A DNA stretch of 64,000 nucleotides, taken from positions 52,316 through 116,315 of the forward strand of contig JADZBE010000026.1 of NCBI GenBank assembly GCA_020852275.1, in the 5' to 3' direction. The notes beneath the pieces were generated by a model, which was not told the DNA's origin, did no database searches, and saw only the letters and a list, made by a program, of their open reading frames with translations. The position numbers and the translations under genes were made by a program. Shown here in pieces: positions 42,276-51,639 of the stretch (position 1 is its first letter; each line of letters starts with the position of its first letter). The stretch is from Phycisphaerales bacterium. GTDB lineage: Bacteria > Planctomycetota > Phycisphaerae > UBA1845.

Positions 42276-42836
42276 CTACTTTTCCACGTCGCCGTCTGAC
42301 TGCTTGTACGCGCGCTGATCCTCGATCAGCCGCTCCACGTCCGCCGGCGTAATGTCGCAGACGTTAAACTGCTCAAGGTATCGATCGTACTTCCACGATC
42401 GCGCTGCGGCCAGCCTCATGCACCCGCGTTCCTTCTGGTATTCATAGCACCAGATCGTCATGCTGTCGACATCGACCATGTACACGCCGAACGCGCCGGA
42501 GGCAAGCTGACCGCTGAAGGCAAACACGCCGCGCGAGCCGCCGCCGGTCAGCGGCTGCGCCCACGCCGGCGCCGAAGGTCCGCCGCCCCCGCGCGCCAGC
42601 AGAGTCACCGCGATGATCGACAGCGCCGTGGCGATCACCCAGAAGACGGGATGAGGCCGCTGCGCGCGAGAGCGCTGCCACGCGCCGGGAGGACCGGCTG
42701 CGGCCGGCAAGGCGGCGGACGACTCCGACGTTTCACTCGGGTCGCGCCAGGCGGACGGGACAACCCCGTGGGCAGGCGCCAAACGTGCGCCGTCGGGCAC
42801 AGCCTGAGCAGGCAAACCGTCTGCGGAAGACTTCAT
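42276..42836 (-). CDS. single-TM hypothetical protein upstream of the HTH-membrane gene
   Basis: 186 residues from ATG 42836. A proline/alanine-rich N-terminus is followed by one transmembrane segment (VFWVIATALSIIAVTLLA), then GGGGPSAPAWAQP and a domain with GVFAFSGQLASGAFGVYMVDVDSMTIWCYEYQ. That last segment has an odd density of Phe/Tyr/Gly and looks like a small extracytoplasmic beta domain. It is transcribed just upstream of the HTH-TM gene (36 bp gap), so the two are probably one operon. Confidence 0.65.
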   Translation of the reverse strand: MKSSADGLPAQAVPDGARLAPAHGVVPSAWRDPSETSESSAALPAAAGPPGAWQRSRAQRPHPVFWVIATALSIIAVTLLARGGGGPSAPAWAQPLTGGGSRGVFAFSGQLASGAFGVYMVDVDSMTIWCYEYQKERGCMRLAAARSWKYDRYLEQFNVCDITPADVERLIEDQRAYKQSDGDVEK

Positions 42837-43275
42837 TGCACGAATAATCCCTGTTTGATACACGCGATCCGCGAGCACCATCCGGCTCGGCCTTGAACTC
42901 AGGCGAGGTGCTGCTGCATTGGATGCCTTGGCCGATTGCCACCGCGCGCACCTCTGCCCGCAACCCTCCGCACCATCCGTGGCGGCCTCGTGTCTGACGC
43001 GGGCGGAACCCCACCCCCAGGGGCAATTCTCAGCCGAAGCTTCTGGATTCTAGCCGAAGCGTCGCGCGGGGCCAAACATCCGGCGCTCGAGCGGTTGGTG
43101 CGTGACAGGGCAACCGCATTCTGGCCTCGAGTGAGCCAGGCTGGCTCCCGCGTGTTTGCCAAACCGTGGTGACCCGGCGACTCCAATCCACCCAAGCCGT
43201 CCACGGGTCCGCTGCTGCGGACCCGTGCCACCCAAGCGAGCGGCAGCCGCTACTCACCCAACCGTGCGGCAGCCG
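42837..43275. other. intergenic region with REP-A and a direct repeat
   Basis: No gene. It holds REP-A (43202-43233) and the direct repeat GCGGCAGCCGCTACTCA at about 43240 and 43263, the latter at the very end of the YdjY gene. Confidence 0.6.
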
Positions 43276-44499
43276 CTACTCAAACCGCCTTGGGTCGATC
43301 AGGATCGCCGATGCGGGGACGCCCGCTGCGAGCAGCGCTTCGACGTGCGGACGCAAAGCGTCGCGTTTCACCTTGCCCACGGGAGACAGCTCGATCAGGC
43401 GGAGGCGCGAATTCCTGGCCTCGCCCGGGACGACCTGCCCAGCCGATTCACCCAGCGCGACCTCCTTGTCTGACTCGCCCGGCGCGAAAGGCTGGGGAGA
43501 CTTCTCCTGTTGAGCCTGCGGCGTTGTGGAGGAAGACTTCCAGTCGACGACAAGCTGATCGACACTGACCTCTTTGCCGCCCAGCAGCAGCTTGCCGTCA
43601 GCCGTGACCTCGGCTTTTCGCATGTCCTGCGGCGGCGCGCTGATCAGCAGACTGCAGCGCGTCCCCTCGCGCGGCACGAAAGCCGGGTCCGCGCCGAGCC
43701 ACAGCACCTCATCATCCGCGCTGTGCGCCTCGCCGACCGTCATCAGGGCCGAGCTGAAGTCCACCACGCAGACGATCGTCCCATCCACATCCGCGCCGAA
43801 CGCGCCGTCCTCCAGCCGGTCCGATCCGGCGAACACCCACGGAATCGCCTCGATCTTGCGCGAGCGGTCCTTCAGGTCCAGCAGCCACGCCTCGACGGGC
43901 ATGGTGGCCTTGCCGAACGGGAACTCCGCCAGCACGCGAAGCATGAGCCGGTCGCCGGTGGGGGCGATCCACTGGTCCTTGGCGGCGTCGTAGCGCACCG
44001 GCGCACCGGGCGTCAGACCGATCAGCCCCAGCGCCTCAAAGACCCGCAGCGGCTTGGCGGGGATTTGCAGAATGCTCTCATGCTCCCGCGTCCCGGGGCT
44101 GCACGCCAGCAGCTCCAGCGGACCGGCGCGCAACACGACGCGGGCCTCCAGCTCGACAAGCGGGAAGCGCCAGTCGATCACCACGTGCTCCGCGTAGTTC
44201 GCGCGATCCGGCTTCTTCTGCGCCGAGGGGAGCGTTTCTGGAGTGGAGGGGAGGGGAGCCGGCGCGTCCGATCGCGCGGGCGGAGACGGATCCGCGTCCG
44301 GCTTCGAGGGCGGCTGCGGCGGCGCCTGATAGCGGGTCAATGCGCTGCTGCCATTTTCCAGGCGGTCGGCAGGGAATGAACCGTCCGTGCCAACGTCGAA
44401 CGCCGAGACGACGGCGAAGTCCGAATCGACGGCGAATGTCGAGACGACGGCGAATGCCGTGGGGACGGCGAATGCGATGATGAGGTAAGTGCGCTTCAT
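43276..44499 (-). CDS. YdjY-domain secreted protein with repeat-expanded signal region
   Basis: 407 residues from ATG 44499 (MKRTYLIIAFAVPTAFAVVS). The N-terminus carries three 6-residue near-repeats (AVVSTF, AVDSDF, AVVSAF) coded by 18-bp units. A proline-rich linker follows, then the YdjY domain: VVIDWRFPLVELEARVVLRAGPLELLACSPGTREHESILQI followed by LRVFEALGLIGLTPGAP, and later WVFAGSDRLEDG. YdjY-domain proteins are iron-sulfur or ferredoxin-linked in some bacteria, but the function is unsettled. It is exported. Confidence 0.8.
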   Translation of the reverse strand: MKRTYLIIAFAVPTAFAVVSTFAVDSDFAVVSAFDVGTDGSFPADRLENGSSALTRYQAPPQPPSKPDADPSPPARSDAPAPLPSTPETLPSAQKKPDRANYAEHVVIDWRFPLVELEARVVLRAGPLELLACSPGTREHESILQIPAKPLRVFEALGLIGLTPGAPVRYDAAKDQWIAPTGDRLMLRVLAEFPFGKATMPVEAWLLDLKDRSRKIEAIPWVFAGSDRLEDGAFGADVDGTIVCVVDFSSALMTVGEAHSADDEVLWLGADPAFVPREGTRCSLLISAPPQDMRKAEVTADGKLLLGGKEVSVDQLVVDWKSSSTTPQAQQEKSPQPFAPGESDKEVALGESAGQVVPGEARNSRLRLIELSPVGKVKRDALRPHVEALLAAGVPASAILIDPRRFE

Positions 44500-44556
44500 G
44501 AATCTGTCATGCAAGGGGGAATCCACGTTCGTGGAGGCGCGACGTACTCCCTCCCG

Positions 44557-44797
44557 TCATTCCCGCGCAGGCGGGAATCCAGTGACTCGGCTGCGCACCC
44601 TGGACCCCTGCCTTCGCGGGGGTGACGATGCGTACGCCCGGTCCACAGTTCGGCCATGTCTTGCCAACGTGTTGCCGCGCCGCCCCGTTGCCCTGCTGCC
44701 TTGTTGCCTCGGCGCCTCGTTGCCTTGCTGCCTCGCTGCCCCGTTGCCTCGCAGCCGCAGTCGCTCCCTTACGGTCGCGGCTCTGACACGATGCAAC
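44557..44797. repeat. REP-D pair, short CCTNGTTGCC repeats and REP-F
   Basis: REP-D copies sit at 44557 and about 44608. From 44690 to 44755 runs a degenerate 8-10 bp repeat (CCTCGTTGCC, CTTGCTGCC, CTCGCTGCC). REP-F lies at 44761-44797. No gene is seen in 44500-44814. Confidence 0.65.
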
Positions 44798-44814
44798 TCT
44801 CGCCATGCGCTACG

Positions 44815-45243
44815 CTACTTCTGCGGCATGTCCAGCAGCTTGTTCATCGTGGCCAAGTCGTCCACGTACACCACCGTGCCGGCCGCGTCGAACTCGACCT
44901 TGAACGCCACGCTCTGGCTGAACGTGTACGGAAAGAAGAAACCGTGCGGCGCGGTGCCGTCCTTGACGCGTGCGGCGATGGCGTCGGCGCTGTAGTTCAT
45001 CTTCGGTCCGTCCTTGATGAGCGGCTCGCCCGTCGTCGGATGCTTGCCGGCCTCGATCATGAGGACATAGTGCCGCGGCGCCCCGGCCGCCGTGACCACC
45101 TGCGTCCACGTCATGCCCGCGGTCACGGCCGCGCGCGCGTTGCGCCCCTGCTGCGAAGGATCGAGCTTGCCGTAGCCGCCAAAGTGATACACGGCAAAGA
45201 CGCCCGCGGCGAAGAGGAGGACGAGAATGATCAAGGCTTTCAT
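44815..45243 (-). CDS. small single-TM hypothetical protein
   Basis: 142 residues. N-terminal hydrophobic segment MKALIILVLLFAAGVFAVYHF, then a soluble domain: MTWTQVVTAAGAPRHYVLM, GEPLIKDGPKMNYSADAIAARVKDGTAPHGFFFPYTFS, and VAFKVEFDAAGTVVYVDDLATMNKLLDMP. This looks like a SmpA/OmlA-like small lipoprotein-type fold (Gxxxx-V...G-P), but without a lipobox Cys. Function unknown. Confidence 0.6.
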   Translation of the reverse strand: MKALIILVLLFAAGVFAVYHFGGYGKLDPSQQGRNARAAVTAGMTWTQVVTAAGAPRHYVLMIEAGKHPTTGEPLIKDGPKMNYSADAIAARVKDGTAPHGFFFPYTFSQSVAFKVEFDAAGTVVYVDDLATMNKLLDMPQK

Positions 45244-46272
45244 GGGCTTGGCTCCAGGGGAACGGAATTCCGTGAAATCCCCAGCGCACCATGATGCTTG
45301 TGATCGGCGAGGAATTCAAGCCGCGCGCAGCGGGCACCGTACTCGGAGGCGGGCATGACAACCGGCACGCGGGCGCAACCCTATGCGTAAGAACCGGCAT
45401 CCTGCGGCGGAAACCACGCTTGGCAGACGGCTTGGAAACAGGAACATTCCACTGCCGGCCCCTGCCTGGCCCGCACGGCGCCCCACCGCAGGTCGCCCAA
45501 GGGTTACCGCGTGCCTGAAGCCCTTGGACGCAGCAGTCCGGCGTGGAGTGGCTTTCACCACGGGTTGATAGCCCCAGCGCCTGTCACACGCCGGCCCCAT
45601 GCGTTCCCGGGCATCCCCCCGTGGTGGGCGCGAACCAAGGAGGCCTTTTCCATGCAGGCAGGCAACCCGGCGGGGGTCGCGGGGTTGAGGCGGCCGTTGC
45701 GCCTTCGAGTCGTCATCGCAAAATGCCATCGACGCCGCTTCCGTGAAGAGGCAGCCCGGCCTGCCCCGTGGTCCGGGCACGCCACTGCACCGACCCGGGT
45801 GCCGGAGGACCGGGAAGCCCGCTTGGCGGCTGGGCATGGAATCGGGGGCACGTCGGCCGAATTGCCTTGACCAGAAATCCACAAGTCCCTAGCATGGTTG
45901 TCAATGAGGCAAGCGTCAGCCTCGCGCGATGCGCAGGTCGCTGGGGACGCAGGCTGCACGGAGCGACACCCACCGTGCAGAACAAGCAGACGGAGCGTTG
46001 GCGTCATGACGCTGGATCATCCGTTATCGCGTACCGGTGTTGGCCCCGCGGCGCCCCCTGGCCGTGCCTTCGACCCGGTTCCTTCCTTTGATTCCATGCC
46101 TGCCGATGTTCCCGACCGCTTGAATCCGGCAGGAATGTGCGTCAGGAAACAAGCGGTCCATTCTGGCATGCGTCCGCGCTCGTCGATGGGGAGGATCGGC
46201 GAGCGTGGCACAGGCGCTGCCAGCCAGTAGCGTCGGTCGTTCTGTAGTGCTTTCTTTGATAGGAGGAGGAAA
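45244..46272. other. 1-kb region without a recognised gene
   Basis: Open frames of 90 to 188 codons exist here on both strands, but they have an Arg/Pro/Gly-rich composition and no domain pattern, so I regard them as shadows. I checked for RNase P, tmRNA and 4.5S RNA landmarks and saw none. A GGAGG-type ribosome-binding site for the next gene is at 46261-46266. An unrecognised ncRNA or a long 5' leader for the TSP3 gene is possible. Confidence 0.5.
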
Positions 46273-49200
46273 ATGAGCAGAAGACTGAAAGCAAGGTTGT
46301 GTTTTTCTTCAATGGCCGCGTTGTGCTTCGCGGCGGCCGGCACGGCGCACGCCATCGCTGCGGCAGCGCCGGCTCGCAGCGAGGGCGGAGTCGGCTTCAT
46401 CATGGTCAAGGGGATCGCGTTGCCCATCGACGCGTCGCTGATCCAGCGCGAGATGGCGAGGGACGTTCGAGCCGCCAAGGTGTTGGCGCCATCGGGGGTG
46501 GGCGCGTTGCGAGGTCGTCTCGAGCCGGCCAGCGAGAAGCTCGTCGGCAAGACGATCGCGGCCGTCCCAACGCCGCCGCCGACAAAGCCGACTGCCGCCC
46601 CCGTCAGGTCCGAGCTTCCGATTGCCTTCAAGGCGATCGAGAATGGGAAGCACGGTCCCGTGATTCTGCCGCCTCCGGTGGAAAATCCGGCGGACGTGTT
46701 GTACGACGCGTTGGGCGTTCCATCCTGCGCCTGGGGCGCGGTCGGCAATGCCTGGGCCGGCGCCGGGTGCTTCGGCTCAACGTCCGACATGCAGGCCTGT
46801 GACGACTTCGTGCTGACGGGTCCCACGGACATCACGCAGGTCACGGGCGTTTTTGACAGTTGCTTCGGGGTCTGCCCTCCCACCGTGTACATCGCCATTT
46901 ACGCCGACGCCGGCTGCACGCCGGACAACGCTCCCTATTGCGCGTATGACGACGTCCCGGTCACGTACTGTTCCGGAGGCTTCCCCAACACCATCACGGC
47001 CGACCTGCCATCGCCATGCACCCTGTCGGCGGGTCGCTGGTGGATCGACATCCAACCCAAGGATCTCGGCGGAGGCGCGGACTGGTACTGGCAGTACGCC
47101 GCGGCCAGCCCGACGTGTTCGGGCAATGAGGACTGCGAGGTGCATATCCGCGACGGGTTGCGTGCGAACACGGGCTACGGAGTGAGCTACTGGTACCCCA
47201 GCAGCGCCTACTGGGGCGTCCGTCTGACGCTGGCCACGCAGGTCGTGGGCACGCCCAGCGGGGGCGGCGGCTGCGGGGCGCTCGTATTTGACCAGGGGCC
47301 GAACACGGGATCGAACGGCGGCTGCTGGTCGAATTATACGGACGGGCAGAACTTCGCCGAGAGGTTCAGCTTCGCGAGTACGATCACGGTCGAGCAGCTC
47401 CTCAGTTGGTCGTGCATCAACACCAGCGGCACGATGCACATCAAGATTCTGGACGACATCGGCGGCTCGCCCGGCAACTACCTCTACGAGGTGGACATGA
47501 GTCCGGACAGCGTGGTGTACGACAACGGCCAGTACAAGTACACGTACACGCTGCCGACGCCCTTCTCCGCCACCGGCGGCGCGACGTATTGGATTGGCGT
47601 TTCCGGCAATGGCTTCGAGCTGGGGCAGACCTCTGTGTTCACGCCGGGCGACGGCGCCATGGCTCAGTTTTCCGGGCGCTCTTTCTCGTTCCACACCGCC
47701 GTGGGCGACATGATGTTCCAGCTCGTGGGATGTTCCTGCCAGCCGGGCGATGACAGCGACGGCGACGGCGTGGACAACTGCGAGGACAATTGCCCGAACG
47801 ACTACAACCCGGATCAGTCCGATCGCGACGGTGACGGCCTCGGCGATGTCTGCGACGGATGCCCGGATGACCCGAACAAGACGGAGCCGGGCGTCTGCGG
47901 ATGCGGTGTGGCGGACGACGACCGCGACGGCGACGGCACGCCTGACTGCAACGATGGCTGCCCCGACGATCCCAGCAAGATCGAACCGGGCGTCTGCGGC
48001 TGCGGCACGCCCGACACCGACCGCGACGGCGACGGCTATGCCGACTGCATCGACGGATGCCCGGACAACCCGGACCTCCAGGAGCCGGGCCCCTGCGGGT
48101 GCCTGCGAGGGGAGGCGGTTTACGACATCCCGCGCGACCAGTTGGACAACCTGTTCAACGACTGCGGCAACGACTCGTTGTACAACTGCTCGACGCCGGT
48201 CGGTTTCCACTGGACCGACACCGGGAACACGACGCCGACGTTCGTCACGCTTGAACTGAACCTGGGCGTGGACTGCCACGGCGGGTACTCGTTCACGACG
48301 ACGCTCAACGGCAACCCGGATGCCAGCTTCCAGGACAACAACTACTACTGCGACTGCAATGTTCGCACAGAAATCATTTCGCTGAACCTCAGTTCCGCGA
48401 ATTACAACGTGGGCGGGACCAATTATTTCCTCGTCACCAATCTAAACAACTGTCTGGGTTTCTGCCCGACCGGGGCGCTGGGCAACGCCTACGCCCGAGT
48501 TCATGTCGGCCGGCCGCTTGATGAATCTGACGGCGACGGCGACGGCATCCTCGGCTGCGTGGACAACTGTCCGGATGCGTACAACCCGGGCCAGGAAGAC
48601 TCGGATGGTGACGGGACGGGCGACGTCTGCGACGACACGCCCTGCGGTGGCGGCGGTGGTGGAAGGGCCCTTGTGCTGTGGGCGGATAACGACGACGCAG
48701 GTCTGCAGTCCTACCTGTCCGGCGACGGGCGATTCTCGCTCGTTGATGCGATCGACGCTCGATCGTATACGCCCAGCCTCAGTGAGCTGCAGAACTACGA
48801 TGCGGTCATTACGTGGAGCAACTACTGCTACGCCGACGGCTACACGTTAGGCAACAACCTGAGAGATTACGTCGATCAGGGCGGCGGTGTGGTGATCGCC
48901 ACATTCGCCCACTACGCCGACGGCTCGTGCCTGGGCCCGGGCGGCGGGTGGCTGTCCGATCAGTATGATCCGATCCTCAACAGCTTCAACGTTTCAGGCG
49001 GAGCTCCGAGCATTGGAACGGTCGACGACCCGGGTCATCCGATCATGTCCGGGGTCAGCGATGTCCAGCCCGGATACTACTTCTATGGCACCTCGCTGAG
49101 CGGCGGGGCCAGCGCCGTGTTCCACTGGGACAACGGTGAAATCGGCTGCGCCGTGAAGACGGTTGGCAGTGGCAAGACCGTGGCCTTGAACCTGGAGCCG

Positions 49201-50739
49201 TATTTCGACACCGGCGCACACCGGGATGTGCTGATCGCCAACGCGATGGCGTGGGCTGCCGGGGAAAGCGGACCCGGCGACACGGACGGCGACGGCGTCT
49301 GCGATAACGTCGACAACTGCGTGGATGTTTACAACCCGGATCAAGCGGATCGCGACGGCGACGGCGTCGGCGACGCATGCGACGAATGCCCGGACGATCC
49401 GTACAAGACCGGGCCGGGAGTCTGCGGTTGCGGCGTGCCGGACACCGACACGGACGGCGATGGCACGGCGGATTGCATTGACGGCTGCCCGGACGATCCG
49501 AACAAGACCGAGCCGGGCGTCTGCGGCTGCGGCGTGCCAGAGGGCGGCACGTTCACCTATGACATGCAGTTCGCCAATCTGCTCGACGCGAGCTGCGATT
49601 GTGGGACGGGCTCGTACTATAACTGCTGCGCCGGAGCGAATCCGGGCTTCGGCTGGGTGGATACATCCGGCGCCGCGCCATTGAGCGTGGTCGTCGAGAT
49701 CAACACCGGCGTGGACTGCACCGGTACGGGCACCCATGACGTTTACCTCAACGGCATCAACCAGGGACCCATCGGCGCTTCGTTCTGGTGCGACTGCAAT
49801 GTGAGAACCTATTTGCAGTCGATCAGCATCAATCCGGCCGACTACGTGGTCAATGGGTACAACGAAGTGCGGCTGGCGGACGGGAACCTCTCCTGCCTGG
49901 GCTTCAGCCAGACGGGTGATCTCGGCGGAGCGTTCGGGCGCATCACCGTTACGGTGGATAACGACCGCGACGGCGATGGCACGCCGGACTGTGTGGACGG
50001 CTGCCCGGACGATCCGGGCAAGACCGAGCCGGGCGTCTGCGGCTGCGGCGTGCCGGACACCGATACCGACGGCGACGGCACGGCTGACTGCAACGACGGC
50101 TGCCCGGACGATCCGAACAAGACCGACGCGGGAATCTGCGGGTGCGGCGTGCCTGACACCGATACCGACGGGGACGGCACGGCGGACTGCAACGACGGCT
50201 GCCCGGAGGATCCGAACAAGATCGAGCCGGGCGTCTGCGGGTGCGGCGTGCCGGACACGGACACCGACGGCGACGGGACGGCGGACTGCAACGACGGCTG
50301 CCCAGAGGATCCGAACAAGACCGAGCCGGGCGTCTGCGGTTGCGGCGTGCCGGACACGGACACGGATGGCGACGGCGTGGCCGATTGCGAGGACAACTGT
50401 CCGGATGTGTTCAACCCCGGGCAGGAAGACAGCGACGGCGACGGCATCGGCGATGCGTGTGACGAGCCGGGCGATTGCACGGGTCTGGAGTACCTCCAGA
50501 TGCGCTGCAAGCTCAACACGGACAACACCATCACCGTCATCTCGAAGCTGTACAACGGCGTTCCCAACAATACGGCGACGTTCCGTCTGGACAGCAATCC
50601 GAACACGGACGTGATGAAGTCCATCAATGCCAACGGCAGGGCCAAGGTGAAGTACTTCAGCATTCCCATCGGCAGGCACTTCGTGGCCATGATCGAGTGC
50701 GGTGTTGAGGCGAGCATCACCTGCGGCCCGCAACCGTGA
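46273..50739 (+). CDS. giant secreted protein with thrombospondin type 3 calcium repeats
   Basis: 1488 residues from ATG 46273 (AGGAGGAGGAAA precedes it). Signal peptide MSRRLKARLCFSSMAALCFA. Order: two Cys-rich beta domains (about 150-490), TSP3 block 1 (DSDGDGVDNCEDNCPNDY, DGDGLGDVCDGCPDDPNK), a duplicated domain copy 1 (near 615-745, with NYYCDCNVRTEIISLN), more TSP3, a glutamine-amidotransferase-like domain (RALVLWADNDDAGLQSYL to ANAMAWAAGE, about 790-1000), TSP3, domain copy 2 (FWCDCNVRTYLQSISIN, about 1095-1230), then five near-identical 33-residue units with CPDDPNKTEPGVCGCGVPD. The C-terminus has no recognised anchor. It is probably a Ca-dependent surface or secreted adhesin or enzyme scaffold. 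Confidence 0.9.
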   Translation: MSRRLKARLCFSSMAALCFAAAGTAHAIAAAAPARSEGGVGFIMVKGIALPIDASLIQREMARDVRAAKVLAPSGVGALRGRLEPASEKLVGKTIAAVPTPPPTKPTAAPVRSELPIAFKAIENGKHGPVILPPPVENPADVLYDALGVPSCAWGAVGNAWAGAGCFGSTSDMQACDDFVLTGPTDITQVTGVFDSCFGVCPPTVYIAIYADAGCTPDNAPYCAYDDVPVTYCSGGFPNTITADLPSPCTLSAGRWWIDIQPKDLGGGADWYWQYAAASPTCSGNEDCEVHIRDGLRANTGYGVSYWYPSSAYWGVRLTLATQVVGTPSGGGGCGALVFDQGPNTGSNGGCWSNYTDGQNFAERFSFASTITVEQLLSWSCINTSGTMHIKILDDIGGSPGNYLYEVDMSPDSVVYDNGQYKYTYTLPTPFSATGGATYWIGVSGNGFELGQTSVFTPGDGAMAQFSGRSFSFHTAVGDMMFQLVGCSCQPGDDSDGDGVDNCEDNCPNDYNPDQSDRDGDGLGDVCDGCPDDPNKTEPGVCGCGVADDDRDGDGTPDCNDGCPDDPSKIEPGVCGCGTPDTDRDGDGYADCIDGCPDNPDLQEPGPCGCLRGEAVYDIPRDQLDNLFNDCGNDSLYNCSTPVGFHWTDTGNTTPTFVTLELNLGVDCHGGYSFTTTLNGNPDASFQDNNYYCDCNVRTEIISLNLSSANYNVGGTNYFLVTNLNNCLGFCPTGALGNAYARVHVGRPLDESDGDGDGILGCVDNCPDAYNPGQEDSDGDGTGDVCDDTPCGGGGGGRALVLWADNDDAGLQSYLSGDGRFSLVDAIDARSYTPSLSELQNYDAVITWSNYCYADGYTLGNNLRDYVDQGGGVVIATFAHYADGSCLGPGGGWLSDQYDPILNSFNVSGGAPSIGTVDDPGHPIMSGVSDVQPGYYFYGTSLSGGASAVFHWDNGEIGCAVKTVGSGKTVALNLEPYFDTGAHRDVLIANAMAWAAGESGPGDTDGDGVCDNVDNCVDVYNPDQADRDGDGVGDACDECPDDPYKTGPGVCGCGVPDTDTDGDGTADCIDGCPDDPNKTEPGVCGCGVPEGGTFTYDMQFANLLDASCDCGTGSYYNCCAGANPGFGWVDTSGAAPLSVVVEINTGVDCTGTGTHDVYLNGINQGPIGASFWCDCNVRTYLQSISINPADYVVNGYNEVRLADGNLSCLGFSQTGDLGGAFGRITVTVDNDRDGDGTPDCVDGCPDDPGKTEPGVCGCGVPDTDTDGDGTADCNDGCPDDPNKTDAGICGCGVPDTDTDGDGTADCNDGCPEDPNKIEPGVCGCGVPDTDTDGDGTADCNDGCPEDPNKTEPGVCGCGVPDTDTDGDGVADCEDNCPDVFNPGQEDSDGDGIGDACDEPGDCTGLEYLQMRCKLNTDNTITVISKLYNGVPNNTATFRLDSNPNTDVMKSINANGRAKVKYFSIPIGRHFVAMIECGVEASITCGPQP

Positions 50740-50774
50740 TCGGTCGCTGACAACCACGTGCTGAAGTCCGCTTG

Positions 50775-50819
50775 GGGCGGGTCCGGGAATTGAGTATTCA
50801 CGGACCCGCCCTGTTTCTT
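50775..50819 (+). terminator. rho-independent terminator after the TSP3 gene
   Basis: GGGCGGGTCCG (50775-50785), a 15-nt loop, and CGGACCCGCCC (50801-50811) form a perfect 11-bp stem followed by TGTTTCTT. It begins 36 bp after the stop codon at 50739. This is the clearest terminator in the window. Confidence 0.8.
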
Positions 50820-51046
50820 GGGAGCGGAGGTCTGCAGGCGATGTCGAGGGGTTCGAATCCGTGCGGTGAACGACACGCGTGAGGAGCAGGCGGGGCATGG
50901 GGTGCGGGCGGTGAAGATGAGGAGTTTGCGGTTTCCGTCAGGCAGCGGCGGGGGCCGTTTGAGCGGCGTCGGTCCTGAGATCTGGAAGAAGGACTTCGAT
51001 TTGAGTCATCGGCGCGGCGGCGCGGCCATGACGACGTCGGCGCGAT

Positions 51047-51115
51047 TTACATGTATGACTTGAACTGCAGGCAGCACCTGGACTGCGAAGACATCGAAGA
51101 CCTTAACCGCCCGTG
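51047..51115 (+). pseudogene. dockerin-like C-terminal remnant
   Basis: The frame reads GAIYMYDLNCRQHLDCEDIEDLNRPW then stops. DLNC-x4-LDC-x-DI is the pattern of planctomycete dockerin-type repeats (normally DLNCDGLVNFxDI). The frame ends inside CCCGTGGTGAAA, the first bases of the REP-D block that follows, so the gene end was probably cut by the repeat. It lacks a start and an upstream body. Confidence 0.4.
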
Positions 51116-51260
51116 GTGAAACTCGAAACCCGTCGTGGGATCTGTCGCCCCCGCGCAGGCGGGGGCCCAGTTCGCCCGGGAAAACCGCTCGTTTTTCGAT
51201 CCTCGTAGGCTGCCGGCTGGATTCCCGCCTGCGCGGGAATGACGCGCGTCGCCTTTCACC
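51115..51260. repeat. REP-D block between two gene remnants
   Basis: Contains CCCCCGCGCAGGCGGGGG (about 51148) and TTCCCGCCTGCGCGGGAATG (about 51224), bordered by CCCGTGGTGAAACTCGAAA at 51107 and GCCTTTCACCACGGGC at 51251, which are imperfect inverted ends. A related border and order occurs at 18020-18187 and 35225-35310. Confidence 0.7.
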
Positions 51261-51279
51261 ACGGGCTGCTGAGGCTCGC

Positions 51280-51492
51280 TGCGAAGATGGCGTCCTGACC
51301 GTACAGGCTCGACTGACCCGTCCACACGACAGCCGGTCGTTTCTAACGATCGTCGTCAACGGGACGGAGTGCGCCGTGCGCATCCGCGGGGATCGCGCCC
51401 GCCTCGCCCTTGAAGGCGCGGCCGGCGAGCAGACCATTACGCTCCTCGATCCGCCGAGGTGTAAGGATCCCGAGACCGTGGTCTGCCCGTAG
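51280..51492 (+). pseudogene. C-terminal fragment of an exported planctomycete-type protein
   Basis: An open frame without a start reads CEDGVLTVQARLTRPHDSRS, then LTIVVNGTECAVRIRGDRARLALEG and ITLLDPPRCKDPETVVCP, ending at TAG 51490. The pattern of alternating strands and Cys resembles the C-terminal domain of the giant protein at 46273-50739 and similar exported proteins. The upstream part is replaced by the REP-D block. It was not apparent from start-codon-based ORF finding. Confidence 0.5.
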
Positions 51493-51599
51493 AAAGAGGC
51501 CGATACTCGGGCCGCCGCGGACCGGCGCGTTCCGTCTCAATAGTTTGAGGGCGACGGCTTACAAGACGGTTTCAGAACCCGCGGGTTCGGCAGGAAACC

Positions 51600-51636
51600 C
51601 TCGCTCCCTCACGGTCGCGGCTCCGTTGTGCGACAG
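51600..51636. repeat. REP-F element
   Basis: CTCGCTCCCTCACGGTCGCG followed by GCTCCGTTGTGCGACAG, just after the end of clpC (minus strand). Like the copies at 40126 and 44761 it lies in a gap at a gene's 3' end. Confidence 0.7.
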
Positions 51637-51639
51637 AGT

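Noticed and set aside
45316..46007. 188- and 150-codon open frames upstream of the TSP3 gene
   Set aside because: Arg/Pro/Gly-rich, no start context, no family pattern; typical chance frames in high-GC DNA.
48994..50898. Antisense frames of up to 634 codons opposite the TSP3 gene
   Set aside because: Mirror of repeated Asp/Gly/Cys codons on the plus strand; composition of antisense GC-rich repeats.
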